NCBI GenBank assembly: GCA_019359765.1
Contig: JAHHGU010000026.1
Coordinates: forward strand, 1 to 63,994
From: Aphanothece sp. CMT-3BRIN-NPC111
GTDB taxonomy: Bacteria > Cyanobacteriota > Cyanobacteriia > Cyanobacteriales > JAHHGU01
DNA length: 63,994 bases
Direction of reading: 5' to 3'
Under the pieces are notes generated by a model, which searched no databases, was not told where the DNA came from, and saw nothing but the letters and a program-made list of their open reading frames with translations. Shown piece by piece: positions 57,843 to 63,994 of this stretch (the first letter of the stretch is position 1; each line of letters opens with the position of its first letter). The position numbers and the translations under genes are program-made.

Positions 57843-58328
57843 ATGCCTCGTCTAGCAACCAAAATTGAAGCAATTCTCTACTTAAAGGGGCAACCCCTCG
57901 ACCTGGCGGCGATTGCCGAGTATGCAGGGTGCGATCGCGAAGATGCAGAAGTTGCCCTGATTGAGCTTATGGCAGACTATGCCCACCGGGATAGTGCCTT
58001 AGAAGTAGTCGAAACCCCGGCTGGCTATAGCTTGCAACTAAGAGTATCTTTTCAAAACTTGATTCAGACAATGATTCCAGCAGAGTTGGGCACTGGCGCG
58101 CTAAGAACCTTAGCTGCGATCGCCCTCAAAGGTCCGCTAGCTCAAACCGACTTGATCGATCTGCGCGGTAGCGGTGCCTATCAGCACGTCCAGGAACTTG
58201 TAGAGTTGGGTTTTATCCGTAAACGTAGGCAAGTCGGTGCTAGATCCTACTGGTTACAAGTTACAGACAAATTTCACCAAAGATTTGAATTGGATCAACT
58301 TCTGCCACCGCTGGAGCAAAACTCCTAA
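57843..58328 (+). CDS. scpB: segregation and condensation protein B
   Basis: 161 residues; ScpB forms the SMC-ScpA-ScpB condensin complex that compacts and separates chromosomes. Two winged-helix domains are seen: the first with ATKIEAILYLKGQPLDLAAI (about 5-25), the second with LRTLAAIALKGPLAQTDLIDLRG (about 90-110) and ELVELGFIRKRR. Length is typical for the short cyanobacterial forms. scpA is not in the window. The ATG at 57843 gives MPRLATKIEA. A DUF760 gene follows after 110 bases. Confidence 0.93.
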   Translation: MPRLATKIEAILYLKGQPLDLAAIAEYAGCDREDAEVALIELMADYAHRDSALEVVETPAGYSLQLRVSFQNLIQTMIPAELGTGALRTLAAIALKGPLAQTDLIDLRGSGAYQHVQELVELGFIRKRRQVGARSYWLQVTDKFHQRFELDQLLPPLEQNS

Positions 58329-58438
58329 ACTGCTCAGGATAAGCTTAAAATAATTATCACTTAGACCAAAGGGTGTAAGTCACCTCTGGTCACGATCGTT
58401 TAGAGTAGAAACTAAGCAAGTCAATCCCCAGAGTCCAA

Positions 58439-58816
58439 ATGGCATTTAACCCTGACTTTCCCCATTCACACACTGAAGAAGCACAATTCAACCAACTTTT
58501 AAAATATCTTCAACATCAACCACCTGAGGTTTTAGAGCGGGTCGCTAAATCTGCCAGCCCTCAAATTAAACAAATCATTTCCCATAACGTGCAAGGACTG
58601 GTGGGAATGCTGCCATCAGAAAATTTTAACGTGCAAATTACGACAGATCGGGACAATTTAGCGGGTATGCTCGCCTCAGCCATGATGACTGGCTATTTCT
58701 TGCGCCAGATGGAACAACGCATGGAGCTGGAGGAAAAGTTTACTGGTTCGCTTTCCCTGCATCGCGAACCCGCTAGTGGTGAAAAATCAGATTCATCCTC
58801 GCGAATCGACCAGTAA
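58439..58816 (+). CDS. DUF760 domain protein
   Basis: 125 residues of a family found in cyanobacteria and plastids, function unknown. Features: LLKYLQHQPPEVLERVAKSAS, HNVQGLVGMLPSENFNVQITTDRDNLAGMLASAMMTGYFL (shortened: QGLVGMLPSENFNV, LAGMLASAMMTGYFLR). It is cytosolic with a disordered C-terminal tail. Plant homologues are chloroplast proteins, some linked to iron or heat stress. The ATG at 58439 is supported by conservation of the N-terminus; the ribosome site is weak. Confidence 0.85.
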   Translation: MAFNPDFPHSHTEEAQFNQLLKYLQHQPPEVLERVAKSASPQIKQIISHNVQGLVGMLPSENFNVQITTDRDNLAGMLASAMMTGYFLRQMEQRMELEEKFTGSLSLHREPASGEKSDSSSRIDQ

Positions 58817-58989
58817 ATATAGTCGTAATGCCTATCGCGACCAAACTCAATACATAATAAAAAACTATAGCTGCGGCAACAGGCGACTAGCGGTCGTCAT
58901 TGATTCTGTATGGAGGTTGCCAGCACTTTGATGTGAGTTAAGCGATTTAGAAGATTAAAATCGCCCACTTCAACCTTACATAGAACTCA

Positions 58990-59085
58990 CTAGCCGCCAG
59001 CAGCGAAGGCGAGCATAATGAAAAATGAAAGTAAAAGACCAGGAGTGAGTAGCGACACTAACATCAACAAATCGTGCGTGGTCAT
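58990..59085 (-). CDS. small single-span membrane protein, 31 residues
   Basis: On the minus strand an AGGAGG (59095-59100) stands nine bases before ATG, opening MTTHDLLMLVSLLTPG and continuing LLLSFFIMLAFAAGG to a TAG stop. The product has a short polar N-terminus and one membrane helix. It is too short for routine gene calling. It is similar in size and build to small subunits of photosystems, cytochrome b6f or NDH-1, but I cannot match it to PsaI, PsaM, PsbM, PetN, PetL or PetM. The opposite strand carries no gene here. The strong ribosome site is the main evidence for translation. Confidence 0.65.
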   Translation of the reverse strand: MTTHDLLMLVSLLTPGLLLSFFIMLAFAAGG

Positions 59086-59148
59086 AAAGCTTAACCTCCT
59101 AAAATTTTAGCTTTGAAATTACCTTGCTACGGCGGTAATTCCCGTAAA

Positions 59149-59492
59149 ATGAACAATTTATTTCAAATTGCTTCCTGGTTCATTCTAATCTATGGTTCCG
59201 TTGTTGTGCTGGGCGGAGTTGTCGGTTACGTCAAAGCAAAAAGCCAAGTGTCGCTGCTGATGGTTTTGGCAAGCGGGATAGCACTGCTTGCAGCTTGGTT
59301 AATTTGTGGGAAGACTCCTCTGACAGGGCTAGGGCTGGCAAATCTGGTGGCGTTGGTTCTCCTTGTTGTCTTTGTGATTCGTTTTGTCCGCACCCGCGCC
59401 TTCATGCCCGCAGGATTGAGATGCTTTTCTCTGGTGCAGCAACGGTGCTGTTTACGCTAGGTTTGGTTACTATTAGCGCTTCTCCTAAATAA
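59149..59492 (+). pseudogene. TMEM14-like membrane protein, frameshifted near the C-terminus
   Basis: Frame one gives MNNLFQIASWFILIYGSVVV and membrane helices up to VRTRAFMPAG (59420), which is the TMEM14-family motif (KTRKFMPAG). After that, frame one ends in Cys/Arg-rich nonsense at 59460, while frame two continues with IEMLFSGAATVLFTLGLV to 59492, restoring the fourth helix. A single base is missing around 59421-59425. The family is found in eukaryotes (porphyrin or fatty acid export) and in cyanobacteria. Loss of the last helix may or may not abolish function; a sequencing error is possible. Confidence 0.7.
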
Positions 59493-59515
59493 GCTACTGC
59501 TACGTATTAATTGCA

Positions 59516-59659
59516 TTACCCTCGCCACGCCTGTACTCTATCTTCTACAAGAGAATACTCTAATTCCCTCACGTATGCTGCTCTTAACTTAGCCTCATCT
59601 TCGGGAGCTTGCCAAACATGGTAATGCAAGTGTGATCGCAGATCTGCTAAACCAGTCAC
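59516..59659 (-). CDS. possible small protein, 47 residues (low confidence)
   Basis: A GTG-start frame gives VTGLADLRSHLHYHVWQAPE, then EAKLRAAYVRELEYSLVEDR to VQAWRG. The composition looks like a real soluble helical protein, and the open frame extends about 20 codons further upstream without ATG. There is no good ribosome site, so it may be the 3' end of a decayed gene instead. Confidence 0.35.
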   Translation of the reverse strand: MTGLADLRSHLHYHVWQAPEDEAKLRAAYVRELEYSLVEDRVQAWRG

Positions 59660-59683
59660 TACAGCACAAGGACATAACGAGAG

Positions 59684-59908
59684 ATGCGAGCTTTTAACCG
59701 CTCTCTCAAAGTTGCAATTATCTTTATTGGTATAGACATCTCTGCTGTGTTAAACAATCTAGACAATACTTTTACCGAAAATTTACTGAGTTTAGCAATC
59801 GGTACTTTTTCAATTTTACTGCTTAATACTTATCTACGGGATAGTAAACAGATGGTGGATGAAATGCAGCAATCCAAAATAAATTCCCCGACTTCAAAAA
59901 ATAAGTAG
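59684..59908 (+). CDS. hypothetical small membrane protein, 74 residues
   Basis: Two hydrophobic stretches (LKVAIIFIGIDISAVL about 8-23; LLSLAIGTFSILLLNTYL about 34-51) and a hydrophilic C-terminal tail (SKQMVDEMQQSKINSPTSK). The family is not recognised. AACGAGAG lies just before ATG as a weak ribosome site. AT-rich relative to neighbours. Confidence 0.5.
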   Translation: MRAFNRSLKVAIIFIGIDISAVLNNLDNTFTENLLSLAIGTFSILLLNTYLRDSKQMVDEMQQSKINSPTSKNK

Positions 59909-60289
59909 TTTAAATTATATTTCCCCTAGTTAGTAGGCTGATTCACATAAAAATTATCTTCAATACCTTGCATAGCAAATACAAAAAAATCGAATTTATG
60001 GGCTGACAACGTGCCTCTAAAGATTGGCAGTGGACGAACCTAATGGATGAGCGATCGCTACTACCCCTTAGTACAGGTAAGGGCTACCGGATTTTTTTGT
60101 AAAAATAGTAACAGATTAACTTAATGCCAGGATCATTCTTCAGGTAGATGAATTTAATTCCTAATTACATTCTTCAGATGGAAGTTGAGTTAAGCAAAAG
60201 CCTTTATCTTGAATAAAAGCTTTGAAATAAAATTTTTGGGGTGAATTGCAATTTAGCCATAAACCAATTTATCAAATTACCCAACTTAC
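59909..60289. other. intergenic region without a recognised gene
   Basis: 381 AT-rich bases before the redox-enzyme gene. A HIP1 site is at about 60050 and a weak GC-rich stem-loop near 60065-60090 is followed by T-rich sequence, possibly the terminator of the small upstream gene. Nothing else seen. Confidence 0.35.
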
Positions 60290-61402
60290 ATGCAGAGCAA
60301 CATAGTTAGATCCCAAAACAATGATTCTGAGGCAATGATTACACTAGAAAATCAACTAACACTTACAAACTACTATGAAGCTGAGCAGCAATTTATACAA
60401 CTGCTCGAATTGGAAGATTTAGACAAGAAAGTCACTGCACAGCCTGAGCTGGCAAGCTACTTTGAGAAGGCGGTAAGCGAAGCCATATTGAAAGCTTTCG
60501 CAGTGGATATTAATGATGATACGGCACACCGCTTTTTACAGCGCGTGCTTTATCGTATCAATCGGCTAAAGCTATTTTGGTACGACGATCTGCGACGCTA
60601 CACCAACGAGCGCTCAGCCTACTTGAGAATTATACGTGACCAAATTGAGTCAGCTTGGCAAGAATGGGAACTGGCACAAGTTGATGTGGCAGCGCTTCAA
60701 ACAGCGGATGTTAGGCAGGGGTTGATTGACAGAGTAGCAGTTGATGTCGATCCCCCTATCTCAGATGATGGTTTGTTTATTCGGGATCAAGTGACTGAGG
60801 CAGGTTACCGCCGCTTAATGGCGATCGCCTCACTTGATGGGTTAGTAGAAGCAAGCCAGCTTTCCCGTACTTTAGGGGGTGTCAGTAACGAAGTGCATGC
60901 AGTGCTGACGCGGTTATTGCTGGAGGAATACGGGGGTGGTCGTCTTGGTCGCAAACACTCTTCTTATTTCACGACCATGCTTGTCGAGTTGGGAATGCAG
61001 ACTGAACCAGAGGCATACTTTGATTTAGTGCCTTGGGAACTGCTGGCAGTCATTAACCATAGCTTCCTACTCACCGAGCGTAAGCGCTTTTTTCTACGCT
61101 ACATCGGCGGACTACTCTACGGAGAGCTTTCCGTACCTGCGGCTTTTCGTAACTACCAAGCAGCAGGCGAGCGACTAGGCCTATCACCGGCGGGAATGGC
61201 TTATTGGAACTTGCACATTAAGGTCGACGAACTACACGGTCGCTGGATGTTGGATGATGCTGCCCTGCCACTCGTGACGCAATACCCTGCTGATGCGTGG
61301 GAACTCTTGCTAGGGTATGACCAGCAACGACTGATGAGCGATCGCGCTGGTGCAGCTGTAACGCGATCGGTACGCGAGGCTGAGGAAGCAGCATCCAAAT
61401 AG
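60290..61402 (+). CDS. iron-containing redox enzyme family protein (haem-oxygenase-like fold)
   Basis: 370 residues, all helical. The metal-binding region has EVHAVLTRLLLEEYGGG (about 201-217) and HIKVDELHGRWML (about 309-321), the His/Glu pattern of haem-oxygenase-like di-iron oxidases (same superfamily as UndA and CADD). The reaction and substrate are unknown. The N-terminal 190 residues are a helical extension. Cytosolic. Start ATG at 60290; the ribosome site is weak. It is not obviously in an operon. Confidence 0.8.
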   Translation: MQSNIVRSQNNDSEAMITLENQLTLTNYYEAEQQFIQLLELEDLDKKVTAQPELASYFEKAVSEAILKAFAVDINDDTAHRFLQRVLYRINRLKLFWYDDLRRYTNERSAYLRIIRDQIESAWQEWELAQVDVAALQTADVRQGLIDRVAVDVDPPISDDGLFIRDQVTEAGYRRLMAIASLDGLVEASQLSRTLGGVSNEVHAVLTRLLLEEYGGGRLGRKHSSYFTTMLVELGMQTEPEAYFDLVPWELLAVINHSFLLTERKRFFLRYIGGLLYGELSVPAAFRNYQAAGERLGLSPAGMAYWNLHIKVDELHGRWMLDDAALPLVTQYPADAWELLLGYDQQRLMSDRAGAAVTRSVREAEEAASK

Positions 61403-61654
61403 TTCAATATAAATTTCCAAAACCTCTCAAAGCTTTTCTGAAGCAGATTTTGGGGGGTTTATTTCTATAGCCGTCGCCATAATATTTAGGACAACCGACA
61501 CGAGGCCCTATGCACGCTATGAGTCGCTATAACTGCCAATCTTGCGAGTTTGCTAAAAGTTAATTGCTAAAAGCTATATCTACAAATTGCCAAAGTAAAC
61601 GCTAGAGTTGAAGGAATCTGTGTTTATCACTCTGCTTGGAGGAGTGGTGCCGCC

Positions 61655-62305
61655 ATGACGACTGCTTCTGCTTCCTCACAGACTGGCAACTTCTGGAACT
61701 TTGATTTTACTGCCCCCGCGCCGCACCAGGATGCTGACTTACTCAAGCAACTGAGCTTTATTCCAGGGTTGCAGGAAATCCTCATGCTGCGTCAGGTTCA
61801 CGCTTTGGAACACGCAACAGTTTGGGTTCTCAGCGACGCCGCTAACTTTCTTGGTTACAGTCGTTCTCCAACTGCCCCCCAGCTAGACAACGAGCAGCTA
61901 GGCGGTCTTTCTACTGACCAGGGATTCTACCTATATGGTCAGGTGAACGCTGCCCAATTACAGCGTGCAGTTCGCATTGCTCTCCAGCGCCTCACGAATG
62001 GAGAATGGCATCTGGCGGTACATCCCCGCTGCGGCACGAATTTATCAGTCGGGATACTCTTGACAGCTGGATTGGTATTGAGTACCTATCTAATCTTGCC
62101 TCGCAGTCCCATTGAACAAATCTTCGGTTTGGGCTTGGCTGCTACTGCTGCCACCCATTTAACGCCCGACTTAGGTAGCCTTGCCCAGCGCTACCTGACA
62201 ACCTCGATTCCCTTCAACCTAGCCATTGAAGATATTACTGTAAAGCCTGATATTTGGGGGCGTTCAGCGTATTTCGTCCGGGTGCTGTGGCAGGATCTGC
62301 AATAA
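61655..62305 (+). CDS. DUF6391 family membrane protein
   Basis: 216 residues of a cyanobacterial family of unknown function. Core motif QVHALEHATVWVLSD (about 48-62), with HALEHAT conserved, a second conserved block HPRCGTNLSVGILLTAGLV (about 128-146) and one or two membrane helices (about 136-155 and 165-180). The paired His and Glu could bind metal, which I note without evidence. Ribosome site TTGGAGGAGTGGTGCCGCC is strong. psaE follows after 78 bases. Confidence 0.85.
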   Translation: MTTASASSQTGNFWNFDFTAPAPHQDADLLKQLSFIPGLQEILMLRQVHALEHATVWVLSDAANFLGYSRSPTAPQLDNEQLGGLSTDQGFYLYGQVNAAQLQRAVRIALQRLTNGEWHLAVHPRCGTNLSVGILLTAGLVLSTYLILPRSPIEQIFGLGLAATAATHLTPDLGSLAQRYLTTSIPFNLAIEDITVKPDIWGRSAYFVRVLWQDLQ

Positions 62306-62383
62306 AACTTAAAGATTGGACGGCTCAGAGAGTCCAGATCGAGTAGTAACCTGAAGCTAAATAACGTCAAGGAAAAAACACTT

Positions 62384-62758
62384 ATGGTACAACGTGGTTC
62401 AAAAGTACAAATTCTTAGGAAAGAATCCTTCTGGTTTCAGGATACGGGAACAGTCGCCTCTATCGACCAGAGCGGCATCGCCTACCCGGTGATTGTACGC
62501 TTCAATAGCGTTAACTACGCAGGCGTCAATACCAACAACTTTGCTGCGGATGAAGTGAAAGAGATTGAAGCGCCCAAGGCAAAGACGAAAGCAACGGCGG
62601 CAACTTCTGGTCAAAACCAAACCCCCATTGATGAGCGTGCCCGCACGACAGGTCAGGGTAGCCCGAAACCGAGTGGGAAAGCGAGTGCAGCACCAGAGTC
62701 TGGAGAGGCTAAGGAGCGTGTACAAGGCGCACCAAACCAAGGAACCGACTCTCGTTAA
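62384..62758 (+). CDS. psaE: photosystem I subunit IV PsaE, with long C-terminal extension
   Basis: 124 residues. The first 65 or so ([51 protein letters not shown]) are a complete PsaE SH3-like barrel, the stromal subunit that docks ferredoxin and flavodoxin and supports cyclic electron flow. The family normally ends near here at about 70 residues. This protein continues with about 54 residues rich in Ala, Gly, Pro, Thr and Lys, probably disordered. The reading frame is continuous to the stop at 62758. Followed by mutM with only three bases between. Confidence 0.95.
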   Translation: MVQRGSKVQILRKESFWFQDTGTVASIDQSGIAYPVIVRFNSVNYAGVNTNNFAADEVKEIEAPKAKTKATAATSGQNQTPIDERARTTGQGSPKPSGKASAAPESGEAKERVQGAPNQGTDSR

Positions 62759-62761
62759 GTT

Positions 62762-63682
62762 GTGCCGGAACTGCCTGAAGTTGAAACAGTTCGCCGGGGT
62801 CTAAATAAATTGACCCTAGGTGAGGAAATTCGGGGTGGGGATGTATTGCTACCACGTGCGATCGCCCACCCTCTTTCTGTTGAAGATTTTTTGGCTGGGA
62901 TACAAGGGACAGCGATCGCCCACTGGTATCGGCACGGCAAATATTTACTCGCCAAGCTGGTAGAACCAACTCATACATCGCCTCAAACAGCGCCACCCGC
63001 CGGTTGGCTAGGTGTACACCTGCGGATGACGGGTCAGCTTCTGTGGCTTGTTTCCACCCCAATCAGGGACTCCAGCTTAGCCGTTGCAGAGAGGGAGAAC
63101 ATTAATCCACAGGAAACATTACAGAAGCACACGCGAGTGCGACTGTTCTTTAAAAACGGTGACGAGTTGCGCTTCGTAGATCAACGCACGTTCGGCCAGA
63201 TGTGGTGGGTACCACCAACAATGTCACCGTCAACCGCGATCACAGGACTAAAAAGACTTGGCCCAGACCCTTTTTCAGAGCAATTTAGCCTTGAGTACCT
63301 AGCTGGGCAACTGCAAAATCGTCGCCGTGCCATTAAAACTAGCCTCCTGGATCAGGCGCTTGTTGCTGGATTGGGTAATATCTACGCTGATGAAGTTTTG
63401 TTTGTCGCAGGCATCCTACCGACAACTCCGTGTACTGACCTGAACTTAGAGCAGATTGGGCGTATGCGGGCAGCTATTATTCAGGTTTTGCAAGCTGCTA
63501 TCGACGCTGGTGGAACCACCTTTAGTAACTTTCTGAATGTGCAGGGCGTAAATGGTAACTATGGCGGGATAGCTTGGGTTTATAACCGCGCTGGAGAACC
63601 TTGCCGCGTATGTAGCACACCAATTCAGCGTCTTAAATTAGCAGGGCGATCTGCCCACTTTTGCCCACAGTGTCAACGTTAG
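62762..63682 (+). CDS. mutM: formamidopyrimidine-DNA glycosylase
   Basis: 306 residues; removes oxidised purines such as 8-oxoguanine and nicks the abasic site. After the start GTG comes PELPEVETVRRGL, with catalytic Pro2 and Glu3. Lys in YRHGKYLLAKL and Asn in LLDQALVAGLGNIYADEVLF are conserved, and the C-terminal zinc finger has CRVC...FCPQC. Length is slightly above usual because of an insert at about residues 75-125 (TSPQTAPPAG and after). The start is three bases after the psaE stop, so the two may be co-transcribed. Confidence 0.95.
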   Translation: MPELPEVETVRRGLNKLTLGEEIRGGDVLLPRAIAHPLSVEDFLAGIQGTAIAHWYRHGKYLLAKLVEPTHTSPQTAPPAGWLGVHLRMTGQLLWLVSTPIRDSSLAVAERENINPQETLQKHTRVRLFFKNGDELRFVDQRTFGQMWWVPPTMSPSTAITGLKRLGPDPFSEQFSLEYLAGQLQNRRRAIKTSLLDQALVAGLGNIYADEVLFVAGILPTTPCTDLNLEQIGRMRAAIIQVLQAAIDAGGTTFSNFLNVQGVNGNYGGIAWVYNRAGEPCRVCSTPIQRLKLAGRSAHFCPQCQR

Positions 63683-63815
63683 TAGCTTGTTGTTAAGTAT
63701 TAATTATTACAAAATACGCTATCAAACCTCTAGTATTTCGATACCCTTTTAGGCAGATGAATTAACCTCTTAATTTGAGCCAAGGTTGTTGAGGAACCTA
63801 GTGGAGGATAAAGTT

Positions 63816-63994
63816 ATGGCGGACAGTGGAAATTCACAAGTTATCAGCAATCTTGAGTACGATTTGCTGACAGTATTGCAAAATAAAGCTGAAGCGCTTA
63901 AGGCATATGAAATTTACATCAAAGATGCCCAGGAAGTAGGATCTCAGCCTTGTGTAGACCTGTTCCAGAAATTGCACCAGGCAGATATGCAGCA
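63816..63994 (+). CDS. conserved hypothetical protein, 3' end outside the window
   Basis: A strong ribosome site (GTGGAGGATAAAGTT) precedes ATG, giving MADSGNSQVISNLEYDLLTV and continuing LQNKAEALKAYEIYIKDAQE. At least 59 codons are open to the window edge. The N-terminal half looks helical and soluble; I recognise it only as a cyanobacterial conserved hypothetical. Confidence 0.75.
   Translation, partial: MADSGNSQVISNLEYDLLTVLQNKAEALKAYEIYIKDAQEVGSQPCVDLFQKLHQADMQ

Overview
The window is a chromosomal segment of a cyanobacterium. The evidence is the pair of photosystem I core genes psaA/psaB, psaE, gun4, ictB, an nrtABCD transporter with the cyanobacterial NrtC fusion, several cyanobacteria-restricted families (DUF1802, DUF3172, DUF760, DUF6391, TIGR02450) and very frequent HIP1 octamers (GCGATCGC). 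Heptanucleotide and palindromic dispersed repeats suggest a filamentous or otherwise repeat-rich lineage; the genus cannot be fixed from the sequence alone.

Layout. 1-2404: an rRNA operon on the minus strand (23S 5' end, tRNA-Ala, tRNA-Ile, 16S, leader and promoter), divergent from glyQ and comEC. 5.9-10.6 kb: tRNA-Ser, a DUF1802 gene, a frameshifted dicarboxylate/amino-acid symporter, an aldo/keto reductase, and a small HTH regulator facing an unknown gene. 10.6-12 kb: a first IS200/IS605-type tnpB element. 12.7-15.1 kb: an Eis-like acetyltransferase and a cas-less CRISPR array of 11 repeats, followed by mutS and icd (minus strand). 19.7-21.1 kb: a second tnpB element, then a NarL-type response regulator, a nucleotidyltransferase (rfaE2-like) and gun4. 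24.1-29.5 kb: nrtA-nrtB-nrtC-nrtD, an ABC importer of the nitrate/nitrite type, without nirA or narB beside it. 29.6-38 kb: a PsiE-like membrane protein, a degenerate GAF histidine kinase, ictB, smpB, a TPR protein and a Ser/Thr kinase with TPRs. 38-43.6 kb: a hydrolase, a Uma2 nuclease-fold protein, a SelD-type flavoprotein domain without its SelD half overlapping a DUF3172 gene, and an AMIN-domain protein. 44.1-49 kb: a GNAT pseudogene remnant, psaB and psaA (minus strand) with a long upstream control region. 49.5-63.99 kb: a Pro-rich lipoprotein, a HAD phosphatase, ribD, several unknown or secreted proteins, rhomboid protease, scpB, DUF760, a 31-codon membrane peptide, a frameshifted TMEM14-like gene, a haem-oxygenase-fold protein, DUF6391, psaE with a long tail, mutM and a gene cut by the window edge.

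Most of the content is housekeeping (photosynthesis, nitrogen uptake, repair, translation). The accessory signal is in the mobile and repeat fraction: two tnpB elements of different subfamilies, a set of solitary hairpins resembling IS200/IS605 ends placed at gene 3' ends (three of them contain the gene's stop codon), palindromic repeats, an orphan CRISPR array, and four broken or degraded genes. No clearly new multi-gene defence or biosynthetic system is visible; the strongest candidates for follow-up are the stop-codon-overlapping hairpins, the 31-residue membrane peptide, the tnpB with an altered catalytic site and the extended PsaE.
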